The notes: a model not told the origin generated them from the sequence alone. Shown: positions 1-6,874, counted from the first letter of the stretch. The stretch is 12,831 bases of DNA from UMGS946 sp048421225 (GCA_048421225.1 DBFNRV010000085.1:1-12831), one strand, 5' to 3'. Program-made: numbers and translations.

Positions 1-1
1 A

Positions 2-85
2 TTTAATAAAAATATAAATAAGCCAATGCGGGAGTTGCTGGACGCCCGTTATGAAAAGTACCGTAAAATCGGGAGGATTAACTGA
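2..85 (+). CDS. C-terminal tail of an upstream gene, possibly acetyl-CoA carboxylase carboxyltransferase subunit alpha (partial)
   Basis: A frame is open from the left edge and ends in TGA at 83-85. Its last residues read roughly P-M-R-E-L-L-D-A-R-Y-E-K-Y-R-K-I-G-R-I-N. From memory, the pattern ELL-x-x-RYEK-[FY]-RKIG is typical of the extreme C-terminus of AccA proteins in Bacillota, so AccA is my best guess, but only some 27 residues are visible. The stop overlaps the next start codon by one base (TGATG), and the ribosome binding site of the next gene lies inside this tail, so the two genes are probably cotranscribed and translationally coupled. An AccA identity would suit the neighbour, a DegV-type fatty-acid-binding protein. 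The reading frame is fairly safe; the product name is inference. Confidence 0.55.
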   Translation, partial: FNKNINKPMRELLDARYEKYRKIGRIN

Positions 86-918
86 TGATTGTCATTGCTA
101 CCGACAGCACCGCATGTTTGACAAAACAGGAGGCCAGACAGTTGGGCGTGATTTATGTTCCAATGACCTATACGGTTGCGGGCAAAACATATACGGAACA
201 TTTTGTTGAGGATAATGGAAACTATGAGTCTCTTATAGCCGGCACGCAGGAGCTGCATACCTCGCAGCCCGCTATAGGATGCTATGAAAGAACCTTTTCT
301 ACGCTTCGCCGTTCTGGTTTCGAGGTGCTTTGCCTGACCATTTCATCAAGACTCAGCGGAACATACAGCAACGCATCGCTGTGCGCTAGAAATATGGGGG
401 AGGATAGCTCTATTCAGGTGGTTGACACACGGACGACCGCAATAGGGATAGCCTTCTTAGTCCGTGAGGCTAGACGCTTGATTCAAAGCGGCTATAGCCT
501 AAGTGAAACTGCGGACGCAATTACCAAAATGCGCGGACAGGTCAAAACGCTTTTCTCTGTAAGCGATATGACGCCGCTTAGGCGGAGCGGCCGTTTGGGT
601 CCTATTCGTCAATCCGTAGGTACTATACTTAATATAAGGCCGCTTCTCACGTGTAAGGATGGGGCGGTCATCGCCTGCGGAGCCGCACGAGGCAGGAGCG
701 ATCAGCTAAAGAGCCTATTAAAGGCGGTTCCAGAAACCGCTGATGAGATAGCGGTACAGTATATAAGCGAGGAGGAGGCCGCAAAGCAGCTTGTTGAACA
801 GATTGAGAAGAAGTGCGGGGTTAGCGTCACGCTCAGAAAACTTGGCCCAGTATTGGGAATACATCTTGGCCTTGATATACTTGGAGCGATGTGGTTTGAC
901 CCGTCGAGCAAGGCTTGA
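85..918 (+). CDS. DegV/FakB-family fatty-acid-binding protein
   Basis: The 277-residue protein has the normal length and motif order of the DegV family: the start TDSTACL (residues 6-12), TSQP (59-62), the ligand-contacting SS-x-LSGTY segment (87-94), VDT (113-115), the LRRSGRLG stretch (165-172), LNIRPLL (182-188) and the late GPVLGIHLG (254-262). Family members bind a fatty acid in the cytoplasm. Characterised FakB proteins present it to the kinase FakA for phosphorylation, which feeds phospholipid synthesis. No FakA gene lies in the window. The ATG at 85 is preceded by GGGAGG (71-76) with an 8-nt spacer and overlaps the upstream stop. The gene ends 105 bases before a strong terminator, so it is probably the last gene of its operon. 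The family call is firm; the bound lipid and a FakA partnership are inference. Confidence 0.93.
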   Translation: MIVIATDSTACLTKQEARQLGVIYVPMTYTVAGKTYTEHFVEDNGNYESLIAGTQELHTSQPAIGCYERTFSTLRRSGFEVLCLTISSRLSGTYSNASLCARNMGEDSSIQVVDTRTTAIGIAFLVREARRLIQSGYSLSETADAITKMRGQVKTLFSVSDMTPLRRSGRLGPIRQSVGTILNIRPLLTCKDGAVIACGAARGRSDQLKSLLKAVPETADEIAVQYISEEEAAKQLVEQIEKKCGVSVTLRKLGPVLGIHLGLDILGAMWFDPSSKA

Positions 919-1023
919 CTAGGGATACGCCGCTAACTGGCATTGACCTATGTTGTTGTGTGACTTTTGCAGTCTTAAATTAATTAATGAAAATGATAGA
1001 TAAGGGCTGTTTTGTTACTTACA

Positions 1024-1055
1024 GGATGTACCGCAAAGAGCGGTATGTCCTTTTT
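1024..1055 (+). terminator. Rho-independent terminator after the degV-family gene
   Basis: An 11-bp stem (1024-1034 with 1040-1050) has two G-T wobbles and the loop AAAGA, and is directly followed by five T. It is the natural end of the transcript carrying the DegV-family gene. Confidence 0.9.
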
Positions 1056-1327
1056 ACAGCTCACACGCGTATTTATTCCTAAGCTTAAAGAAGAGTCACC
1101 CTCGTGTATGATTACATCTTGAAAGAACGATTGAGGAATTTAAAAGGGTTTGCTTACAAAAATGGACTCAATTTAGGTCAATCAACGCTTCAAATCAGGA
1201 GCGTATTCTTAAACCGGTTCAGGGGCTTAAAGACAAATATATCGGCAGGATAACATAACAAAGACCCTGGTTATGAGTAGAACCTAATAAGATAGAGCAC
1301 TCAGCCTAACAAGTTAACAAAACATTT
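1056..1327. other. Gene-poor spacer with a doubtful short reading frame
   Basis: No recognisable gene lies between the degV terminator and the corC terminator. Two overlapping plus-strand frames are open here. One runs from a possible GTG at 1104 to TAA at 1251-1253 (49 codons). The other is open from 1112 to TAA at 1256-1258 and has no ATG, GTG or TTG at its beginning. The second has a protein-like composition with an E-R-T-I-E-E-F-K-R-V segment, which could be the decayed end of a lost gene. Neither has a convincing ribosome binding site, and I recognise neither product. Confidence 0.3.
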
Positions 1328-1362
1328 AATGGCGGGGCAGCCTAAATCGCTGTACCGCCATT
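1328..1362 (-). terminator. Terminator of the minus-strand CorC-like gene
   Basis: A 14-bp stem (1328-1341 with 1349-1362) contains one G-A mismatch and one G-T wobble and closes a 7-nt loop. Read on the minus strand it is followed by a T-rich stretch (AAATGTTTTGTT). It lies 51 bases beyond the stop of the minus-strand gene. Confidence 0.75.
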
Positions 1363-1412
1363 GAAATTAGTATTTTAGATACCTGTTTTAGTTATATCGG
1401 AGCAGTCGGAAG

Positions 1413-2792
1413 CTAGTTTTTGGAGTCGCGTCCGTCGTCTTTGGAAACCGCGGCAATTTGCTCATTCGTTTCAATTTTTGAAACCATCGCCCACTCAACC
1501 CTATGATCTTCGAGCTTATCAACCTTGATATGCAGCCCAACAACATCCACCTCAGGCTTGCTTCCGTCCGGGGGTATCTGGTTAAGACAGCTGAACACGA
1601 GGCCGCCGAGCGTTTCATACTCATATTCTTCATCGGGCTTCCATTTTAATCCTAGAGCTTCAACGATCTCAGTCAGTTCAGCGCTGCCTGCTATCTTCCA
1701 AAGATTGTCTCCAAGCTTAGTAATCTCTTGCTCATCCTGAGGGTCGGATTCATCATAGATGTTGCCTACAATCTCCTCTATTAGATCCTCCATTGTAATC
1801 AACCCGCATGTTCCGCCATATTCGTCAACAACAATGGCCATATGAACCTTATTCTCTTGCATATCACGGAACAGCACGTCGGCTTTTACGCTGTCCGGAA
1901 CAAAGTATGCGGGCGTCAAAGCTTCGATTATTGGCTTTGACAAGGATTCGGTCATATCCAAAAGGTATTCGCGCGCGCGAAGTATTCCCACTATATCATC
2001 GATGTCTTCGCCGCACACTGGAAAGCGCGACAGCCCGCTTTCCCTTATCGTATTTATTATTTCATCATGCGTAGAGTCCGTCCATAATACAACCATATCG
2101 GTGCGGTGTATCATTACGTCCTCCGCCGTTATATCGTTAAATTCGAATATATTGTTTATCAGCTCTTTTTCGTTCGTTTCTATTGCTCCGCTTTCATTGC
2201 CCATATCAACCATCAAACGTATTTCGGCTTCGGAAACCGCCTCATCCGCTTCATGTGGGTTGATTCGGAAAAGCCTGAGGATACCGTTTGTACAGATGGA
2301 CAGCAGCCAGATTATGGGTTTCATTATCTTCGATAGCGTGGTTATTATACGACACGAAAGACGGGCCACCTTTTCTGGCTTTCTCATTGCTATGCGCTTT
2401 GGCACGAGCTCCCCGAGGACTAGCATAAGGAACGAAAGTATAAGCGTAATTAAGATTACCGCTATAGTATTGAGCGATGCTTCTGATACGCCTGTAATTC
2501 CTACAGTGTTAACCAGCCATCTGACTATAAGGTCCGAAAAATTGTCCGCGGCAAAGGCGGACCCCAAAAAACCTGCCAGGGTTATGCCTATCTGTATGGT
2601 GGAAAGAAACCCTGTTGGTTCTTCTACCATTCTAAGCATTTTTTGCGCAAGTTTATCACCATCGGCCACCTGCCGGCGTAGCTTGCCCTCGTTCAACGAA
2701 ATAACAGCGATCTCGGCCGATGCAAAGAAAGCGTTTAAGAGTATTAAAACAAGCTGTAGAATTAATTGCCCTATTACTGGGTTGTCGTCCAC
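1413..2792 (-). CDS. CNNM/CorC (HlyC/CorC, UPF0053) family membrane protein, putative metal-ion transporter
   Basis: The 459-residue protein has the complete family layout. A DUF21/CNNM membrane domain covers about residues 5-180, with several hydrophobic helices and the hallmark LGELVPKRIAM at 126-136. A CBS pair follows (about 224-282 and 288-345, with VVDEYGG at 321-327), and then a CorC_HlyC domain at about 358-438. Relatives have been linked to magnesium or cobalt export and to magnesium tolerance; the older hemolysin label is not informative. The start is GTG, with a modest GGGGGCG ribosome binding site 7 nt upstream. A TGA lies in frame seven codons before it and there is no ATG between, so GTG is the likely start. 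The gene is transcribed alone, between its own terminator and a long hairpin-rich leader. The family call is secure; the transported ion is inference. Confidence 0.93.
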   Translation of the reverse strand: MDDNPVIGQLILQLVLILLNAFFASAEIAVISLNEGKLRRQVADGDKLAQKMLRMVEEPTGFLSTIQIGITLAGFLGSAFAADNFSDLIVRWLVNTVGITGVSEASLNTIAVILITLILSFLMLVLGELVPKRIAMRKPEKVARLSCRIITTLSKIMKPIIWLLSICTNGILRLFRINPHEADEAVSEAEIRLMVDMGNESGAIETNEKELINNIFEFNDITAEDVMIHRTDMVVLWTDSTHDEIINTIRESGLSRFPVCGEDIDDIVGILRAREYLLDMTESLSKPIIEALTPAYFVPDSVKADVLFRDMQENKVHMAIVVDEYGGTCGLITMEDLIEEIVGNIYDESDPQDEQEITKLGDNLWKIAGSAELTEIVEALGLKWKPDEEYEYETLGGLVFSCLNQIPPDGSKPEVDVVGLHIKVDKLEDHRVEWAMVSKIETNEQIAAVSKDDGRDSKN

Positions 2793-2980
2793 AAATTATC
2801 GCCCCCAATTCAAAAAATAAAAAAATTTATTACACAAATAAGAACACAGCCGTTATGCTTATAATACGCATAGGCTCTGCTCTTATGTATGCATATAGTG
2901 TCAAGACTACTTCGGTAACAGTCGCTACTGTCGTCTTCCATTTTTAACCCGTCTTACCTCACTGATATAATAATGCGTCA
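2793..2980 (-). promoter_or_regulatory. Hairpin-rich 5' leader of the CorC-like gene (candidate cis-regulatory RNA)
   Basis: The predicted transcript start near 2980 leaves a leader of about 190 nt before the GTG. It holds two hairpins. The first (2903-2937) pairs AAGAC with GTCTT around an inner ACAGT/ACTGT stem with a 4-nt loop. The second (2840-2884) has a 12-position outer helix (11 pairs including one G-U, one G-G mismatch) and an inner TATGC/GCATA helix. T-rich sequence follows 12 nt after the second one, before the start codon. I do not recognise an M-box or yybP-ykoY consensus. The family often handles divalent metals, so metal-responsive control is possible, but this is inference. 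Confidence 0.45.
2963..2971 (+). promoter_or_regulatory. Extended -10 element TGATATAAT on the plus strand
   Basis: TGATATAAT is a full extended -10 (TGn plus TATAAT), with only a weak -35 (TTTAAC, 2943-2948). Transcription would start near 2978, facing a strong terminator at 3054-3096, so it may drive a short RNA. The same 9-mer occurs at the blaI-type promoter and at the lipoprotein promoter. Confidence 0.4.
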
Positions 2981-2986
2981 ATAAAT

Positions 2987-3015
2987 AGTATATCGCACAA
3001 TAATTAAACTGTCAA
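2987..3015 (-). promoter_or_regulatory. Sigma-A-type promoter for the CorC-like gene
   Basis: On the minus strand a perfect -35 TTGACA (3015-3010) is followed after 17 bases by the -10 TATACT (2992-2987). The predicted start of transcription is near 2980. This is the strongest consensus promoter of the window. Confidence 0.75.
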
Positions 3016-3053
3016 CGATTATATATGCCAAAGTGATATATACTACGTTTTGA

Positions 3054-3096
3054 TTTCATGCGGGCTGCTTCCCTGAAGCAACCCGCATGAAATTTT
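3054..3096 (+). terminator. Strong intrinsic terminator upstream of the blaI-type promoter
   Basis: An 18-bp stem (3054-3071 with 3075-3092) with one C-A mismatch and a CCT loop is followed by TTTT (3093-3096) on the plus strand. No plus-strand protein gene lies between the divergent CorC-like gene and this site. It either ends a small RNA or insulates the operator region, which begins one base later. Confidence 0.7.
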
Positions 3097-3145
3097 GGTT
3101 TACAATGTAGACCACACATGATATAATTGGTTTATAATGTAGACC
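3097..3145 (+). promoter_or_regulatory. blaI-type promoter with two BlaI operator dyads
   Basis: The promoter has -35 TTTACA (3099-3104), a 17-base spacer and the extended -10 TGATATAAT (3119-3127). Two 17-bp dyads overlay it: GGTTTACAATGTAGACC (3097-3113) covers the -35, and GGTTTATAATGTAGACC (3129-3145) covers the start of transcription. They differ at one base and start 32 bp apart, about three helical turns. The TACA/TGTA halves match the core known for BlaI/MecI operators, so autorepression by the downstream repressor is the direct reading. No third copy is seen in the window. Confidence 0.8.
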
Positions 3146-3165
3146 AGTAGTAAAGGTATTATAAT

Positions 3166-3549
3166 ATGCGTAAACCAAATATCAATCTTACAAATGCAGA
3201 ATGGAACTTAATGGAGTGCCTGTGGGAGGCAGCGCCGAGAACCGGCAGGGAAGCGATAGATTATCTTGCAAGGGCTGTAGGATGGAAGAAGAGCACAACC
3301 TTGACTATGCTACGCCGCATGACTGAGAAAGGCGTAATAACATGTGATAGCAGCAACGGTATAAGGTTATACTACCCGGCAATCAAACGTGAAGAGGCAA
3401 TGGCAAAGGAGACGGACAATTTCTTAAGTAAAGTATATAAGGGCAGCATAAGCCTGATGATAAGCACGATAACAAGGAAACAGACGCTTTCCAAAAAGGA
3501 AATAGCTGAACTGTATGCAATTCTGGAGGAGGCTGAAGATAAAAAATGA
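3166..3549 (+). CDS. BlaI/MecI-family transcriptional repressor
   Basis: The 127 residues fit the usual BlaI length. The N-terminal winged helix covers about residues 8-72 and opens with LTNAEWNLMECLW; the family pattern is L-x-x-x-E-x-x-V/L-M-x-x-x-W. The recognition region is KKSTTLTMLRRMTEKGVI (41-58). The C-terminal helices (75-127) should form the dimer that is cut when the paired protease is activated. The ATG at 3166 has AAAGG (3152-3156) with a 9-nt spacer. The stop overlaps the start of the M56 protease gene in ATGA, the usual repressor-sensor pair. No beta-lactamase or PBP gene lies in the window, so the regulon beyond self-control is unknown. The role as repressor is established for the family; the operators upstream support it here. 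Confidence 0.92.
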   Translation: MRKPNINLTNAEWNLMECLWEAAPRTGREAIDYLARAVGWKKSTTLTMLRRMTEKGVITCDSSNGIRLYYPAIKREEAMAKETDNFLSKVYKGSISLMISTITRKQTLSKKEIAELYAILEEAEDKK

Positions 3550-5861
3550 AGGAGTTGATCATAACTTCGTCAACACTTATTATCTTTATCACTATCATGC
3601 GCTTTGTTCTAAAAGGAAGGATAAGCCTTAGGTTGCAGTATGCGCTGTGGGCGCTGGTATTAATACGGCTTGCATTGCCGTTCCCCATATCTGAAAGCAA
3701 CATGAGCGTTATGAATGCGGTCGTACCGTTGATGGATCAAACAATTCAGTCCTACACAGATGAACCCCGTAATTACGCTCCTGGGGTAAACGCGATAGAA
3801 ACATTTGGACCGAATACGGGCGACGACCCAAATATTAATAGTGTTAACGCAGGAAACGCCCCAACAATATCAATGAGCCCCACTGGCATGACGTTATTAA
3901 AGATAATCTGGCTTAGCGGGACTATCATTATGGCATTGGCATTTGTAATTTCAAACATCGGGTTTTACATGAAGCTTAGGATGGTTAGAAGACCCGTTAA
4001 GATTGATGGATTTAGGCATAACGTCTACGTTGCCAACATGATTGAAACTCCATGCATGTTTGGGCTGATAAAGCCATCAATATACCTTACGCCGGATGTT
4101 TATGAAGATAGCGTCAAACTTCGGCATGTACTCACACATGAAGAAACTCATATCCTGCATGGAGACAGTTGGTGGTCGCTTATTAGGGGAATATGTTTAG
4201 CGGTTTATTGGTATAACCCTCTAGTATGGCTTGCCGCGCTATTGAGCCGGAGTGATGCGGAGCTTGCCTGTGACGAGGGCGCAATAATGCGGCTTGGAGA
4301 AGAAAATCGGCTAGCGTATGGAAGAACGCTTGTTGAATTGACCGTACAAAAAAGTTCGGCTAAGAACCTGTTGTGCTGCGCGACAACCATAGCGTACGGC
4401 AAGAAAAGAATAAAGGAGAGGATCATGTTAATAGCACAAAAACCTAATATGATGGCCGTTACTCTGCTCGCAACGCTTATAGTTATAGCGGCGGTGATCG
4501 GATGTACTTTTACCGGAATGATAACGGATAAAACCGATTATGAGCAAATGGCGGTGGAACGCTTTCAATCGGCTGAAGAGGCATACTCGTGGTTTACCGA
4601 TTACAGCGAGATCGAAACTGACGACCATGATATCATTGAAAGCGAATATGGTTCCTATGCCAGAGTAGCTCGGGAGGGGATCGACAGCTTATACTCCCTT
4701 AGGGAATATCTGTCTCAATATTTTGATGAAGACATATGCGGGGAACTGATTAATACAAATGATACCGTTAAACCGTTGTTCAAAGAATTTGACGGGGTGC
4801 TATACAGGCTTGTTGAGGATAATGCGATGTTAAAGTATTCGGCGGGGAAAAGGGACTTCTCCGTAGAGTATGAAAAGGAAGAAAAGAGCCTGAGGCTGCT
4901 TCTCAACTATGAAGCGTTAATAATAGATGAAGAAGCTCCTGAATATGTGTCGCCCGTCTACACAATGGTGCAGGGTAAGGATGATATCTGGCGCTTTACA
5001 GGTAGGTTCCCTCTGCCAATAGAGTATGCATATAATATGTTTAATTCAAGAACGAAGCAAAATTATCAGGCAGTTGAGTCCCTTGACAATATTGATGTGC
5101 CACATGAGGTTTTCAAAGCTGCGAAAGAACTGGTGGAAAGACATTATGAGATGGACCGTGCGGATTTCCCTCAATATAAATATGTAAATTGGCGTATTGA
5201 TTCCCTCTCATGGGACCATACATATGAGACAAACGATATGCTTGCGGATATTTATCATATTCGATACAGGTTTTTATCCATGGGGGAAAAGGCTGTATTA
5301 AGTGAAAATGGATTGGGTAGCGAGCCTGGAAGTAACTGGGTGTGGCCTTTATACTTTAATGAGTCATATCTCATATTTGATCGAGTTCAAAACAAATATT
5401 TTTTAACAGTCCTAGAATCGGATCCACAGCTAGGCAGTTTTTATCCCCTAGATGACGAACTAAGGGCAAGGCTGGATAACATATATGTAGACCCGCTGGC
5501 TTATGGATTGGCAACGGAATATCCATTTAATGAGGAAACAGCTGATTTATGGGGGTATATAACAGGTCTAACAGAAAACGCGGTATTTGTTGATGAAGTA
5601 ACTATGCGTTTTGATGAACGCATAGAATCCTCAGGATATGAAATAATAGATGACAGCGATATTGTTATAGAATTCAAATTAGCACAGGACTGTGAGTTTT
5701 GGATTCTTGACGATTATGTTTATCCAATGCTCAGACTTGATTTTGATCGTTTCTTAAGTTTCTGTGAGTCTGAGGCTGATAATTCATGGTTCAACTTGTG
5801 GTTTTTCCATATAAACGATGAGGGGGAAATAGTTCAAATAGCCATGAAGTATCAGGTTTAA
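3546..5861 (+). CDS. BlaR1/MecR1-like M56 metallopeptidase with a non-PBP outer domain
   Basis: The first 320 of 771 residues are an M56 sensor-protease: transmembrane segments at about 4-23, 29-47, 115-141 and 302-320, a further hydrophobic stretch at 213-233 with NPLVW, the zinc motif HEETH (198-202) and the third-ligand motif ELACDE (239-244). In BlaR1 and MecR1 this domain relays a signal from outside and leads to cleavage of the paired repressor. The remaining 450 residues differ: I find no SxxK/KTG penicillin-binding motifs. Residues of about 330-490 (AEEAYSWF, GIDSLYSLREYLSQYFDED, IWRFTGRFPLP) recall the IseA/YoeB inhibitor of cell-wall DL-endopeptidases, a similarity recalled from memory. 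The last 280 residues are unrecognised. The fourth membrane segment ends in VIGC, resembling a lipobox. The start overlaps the repressor stop in ATGA, with GGAGGAGG 13 nt upstream. The protease call is firm; the ligand is unknown. Confidence 0.88.
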   Translation: MKELIITSSTLIIFITIMRFVLKGRISLRLQYALWALVLIRLALPFPISESNMSVMNAVVPLMDQTIQSYTDEPRNYAPGVNAIETFGPNTGDDPNINSVNAGNAPTISMSPTGMTLLKIIWLSGTIIMALAFVISNIGFYMKLRMVRRPVKIDGFRHNVYVANMIETPCMFGLIKPSIYLTPDVYEDSVKLRHVLTHEETHILHGDSWWSLIRGICLAVYWYNPLVWLAALLSRSDAELACDEGAIMRLGEENRLAYGRTLVELTVQKSSAKNLLCCATTIAYGKKRIKERIMLIAQKPNMMAVTLLATLIVIAAVIGCTFTGMITDKTDYEQMAVERFQSAEEAYSWFTDYSEIETDDHDIIESEYGSYARVAREGIDSLYSLREYLSQYFDEDICGELINTNDTVKPLFKEFDGVLYRLVEDNAMLKYSAGKRDFSVEYEKEEKSLRLLLNYEALIIDEEAPEYVSPVYTMVQGKDDIWRFTGRFPLPIEYAYNMFNSRTKQNYQAVESLDNIDVPHEVFKAAKELVERHYEMDRADFPQYKYVNWRIDSLSWDHTYETNDMLADIYHIRYRFLSMGEKAVLSENGLGSEPGSNWVWPLYFNESYLIFDRVQNKYFLTVLESDPQLGSFYPLDDELRARLDNIYVDPLAYGLATEYPFNEETADLWGYITGLTENAVFVDEVTMRFDERIESSGYEIIDDSDIVIEFKLAQDCEFWILDDYVYPMLRLDFDRFLSFCESEADNSWFNLWFFHINDEGEIVQIAMKYQV

Positions 5862-5880
5862 ATTATGTTATCTATCAATG

Positions 5881-5905
5881 AAAAGGGCACCTCTGGCGCC
5901 TTTTT
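5881..5905 (+). terminator. Terminator after the M56 protease gene
   Basis: GGCACC and GGCGCC pair around a TCT loop (one A-C mismatch), extended by AAAA against TTTT with one bulged G, and ending in five T. It lies 19 bases after the stop, so it closes the repressor-protease operon. Confidence 0.65.
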
Positions 5906-6019
5906 AAATAGGGGATGAATTAAAACCATCTGCAAAAGAATCGGCCGATAGATTTTCAGCAGCGTCATAGAACACAGATTTTGATGCGTAGCATATGATG
6001 TCGAGAGGAGGAATTTGCT

Positions 6020-6562
6020 ATGCACCTTTTATCGGCTTTGCTTTTGGGCATATCTACTAATCTTGACAATCTGCTTATTGGGATATCCTTTGGATTTTTA
6101 AAAAAGCGGATAACTATAAAGGCTAACCTTGTGATTGGGTTGTTTTCTGCGGCCGCCACATGCTTTTTTTGCTACTTTTCCTCAATATTTTCGAGGTTTG
6201 GAAGGATTCCCAACATAATAGGGGGCATAATTATAATCCTGATGGGAGCGTTTTCGCTTATGCTGTCAAAGGAGTACGATGGAAAACAATACAGGGATAT
6301 TACCTTTTCATGGAAGGATACTATAGTCTTGGGTAGCGGCCTTGCCATAAACTGTATTCCTGTAGCAATAGGAGCGGGCCTTACAGGGTTAACGCCGTTA
6401 AGCGCCTCGCTGACAGTTGGAGCGCTTAGTGTTCTTTCCATAGCCGTTGGCAACCATATCGGCTTCACAGCTTCAGCCTCCAAACTGTTGCGCCCCAGAA
6501 TGTTTTGCGTAATTGGCGGGATAATTATGATAGCGCTTGGTATATTGGAACTGTTTATATAA
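6020..6562 (+). CDS. YtaF/MntP-like integral membrane protein
   Basis: The 180-residue protein is almost entirely hydrophobic, with about six membrane helices in two similar halves: the first half starts with STNLDNLLIGISFG (12-25), the second with LAINCIPVAIGAG (108-120), and it ends in GGIIMIALGILELF. This two-repeat layout and the LDN-x-x-x-GI-x-x-G signature fit the YtaF/MntP group of the LysE-type transporter superfamily. MntP exports manganese; YtaF is a sporulation membrane protein of unclear activity. The second half has Asn111 where relatives usually carry an acidic residue, so manganese transport should not be assumed. The start at 6020 is fixed by AGGAGG (6006-6011) with an 8-nt spacer. 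It lies after the M56 terminator and has no obvious strong promoter. I see no yybP-ykoY manganese riboswitch in front of it. Confidence 0.75.
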   Translation: MHLLSALLLGISTNLDNLLIGISFGFLKKRITIKANLVIGLFSAAATCFFCYFSSIFSRFGRIPNIIGGIIIILMGAFSLMLSKEYDGKQYRDITFSWKDTIVLGSGLAINCIPVAIGAGLTGLTPLSASLTVGALSVLSIAVGNHIGFTASASKLLRPRMFCVIGGIIMIALGILELFI

Positions 6563-6775
6563 TTATTGAAGTTTATTGCCATATTCGCGCTTAGTTCGGC
6601 TGAAAAGACCCGCCTTTTGAATATATGCGACGAAGGAGATTAGCATAGATATTATGTAAATGATGAGAGTAGCCCTTAATGGCACAGCTGTTTAATATAT
6701 TATAACGACGCTTATGGTAGCGGTTGAAATATGTCGGAAAGAATGTTAATCTAATCGTGATAAAACGACCCGACG
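6563..6775. other. Spacer before the THF riboswitch
   Basis: No gene and no clear terminator for the preceding gene are visible. A weak promoter for the riboswitch may be TTGAAA (6724-6729) with TCTAAT (6750-6755), but the 20-base spacing is poor. A very short frame starting near 6658 has no ribosome binding site and was discounted. Confidence 0.4.
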
Positions 6776-6874
6776 TGCAGAGTAGGTATGGTGCGTTAAG
6801 TGCTGGGGGATGGGAAGTTGCCCCTTGACGAAAAGGGTGAAAAGCCCTTGCGGTACCATATCGCGTCCGCTGTA
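6776..6874 (+). promoter_or_regulatory. Tetrahydrofolate (THF) riboswitch aptamer
   Basis: The stretch carries the conserved words of the folate riboswitch class in order: AGAGTAGG (6779-6786), GCGTTAAGTG (6793-6802), a GGGAAGTTGCCCC segment (6812-6824), GACGAAAAGGGTGAAAAGCCC (6827-6845 region) and GTCCGCTG (6865-6872). P1 pairs 6776-6780 with 6870-6874, P2 pairs GGTATGGT (6785-6792) with ACCATATC (6855-6862), and the last helix pairs AAGGG with CCCTT. The gene it precedes encodes a folate transporter, exactly the known setting. Reduced folate should stabilise P1 and turn the gene off. Confidence 0.88.

Larger units (their letters stand above)
2978..3096 (+). ncRNA. Candidate small RNA of about 120 nt
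   Basis: No protein is evident between the extended -10 at 2963-2971 and the strong intrinsic terminator at 3054-3096, yet the two are correctly ordered for a short transcript. Its first 38 nt cover the promoter of the minus-strand CorC-like gene. The 5' half is AU-rich and the 3' end is the 18-bp terminator helix. No known RNA family is recognised. The boundaries are predictions only. Confidence 0.25.

Noticed and set aside
2002..2820. 272-codon plus-strand open frame
   Set aside because: It lies antisense to the CorC-like gene, whose protein is full-length with all family domains; the plus frame has a Ser/Ile-rich, non-protein-like composition.
2793..2980. M-box magnesium riboswitch in the CorC leader
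   Set aside because: A GTGAGGT word is present, but the other conserved M-box segments are absent and the leader seems too short.
5906..6019. yybP-ykoY manganese riboswitch before the YtaF/MntP-like gene
   Set aside because: The conserved helices and loops of that class are not found in this short spacer.
6172..6582. 136-codon minus-strand open frame
   Set aside because: It is antisense to the YtaF/MntP-like gene, which has a strong ribosome binding site and a coherent membrane topology.
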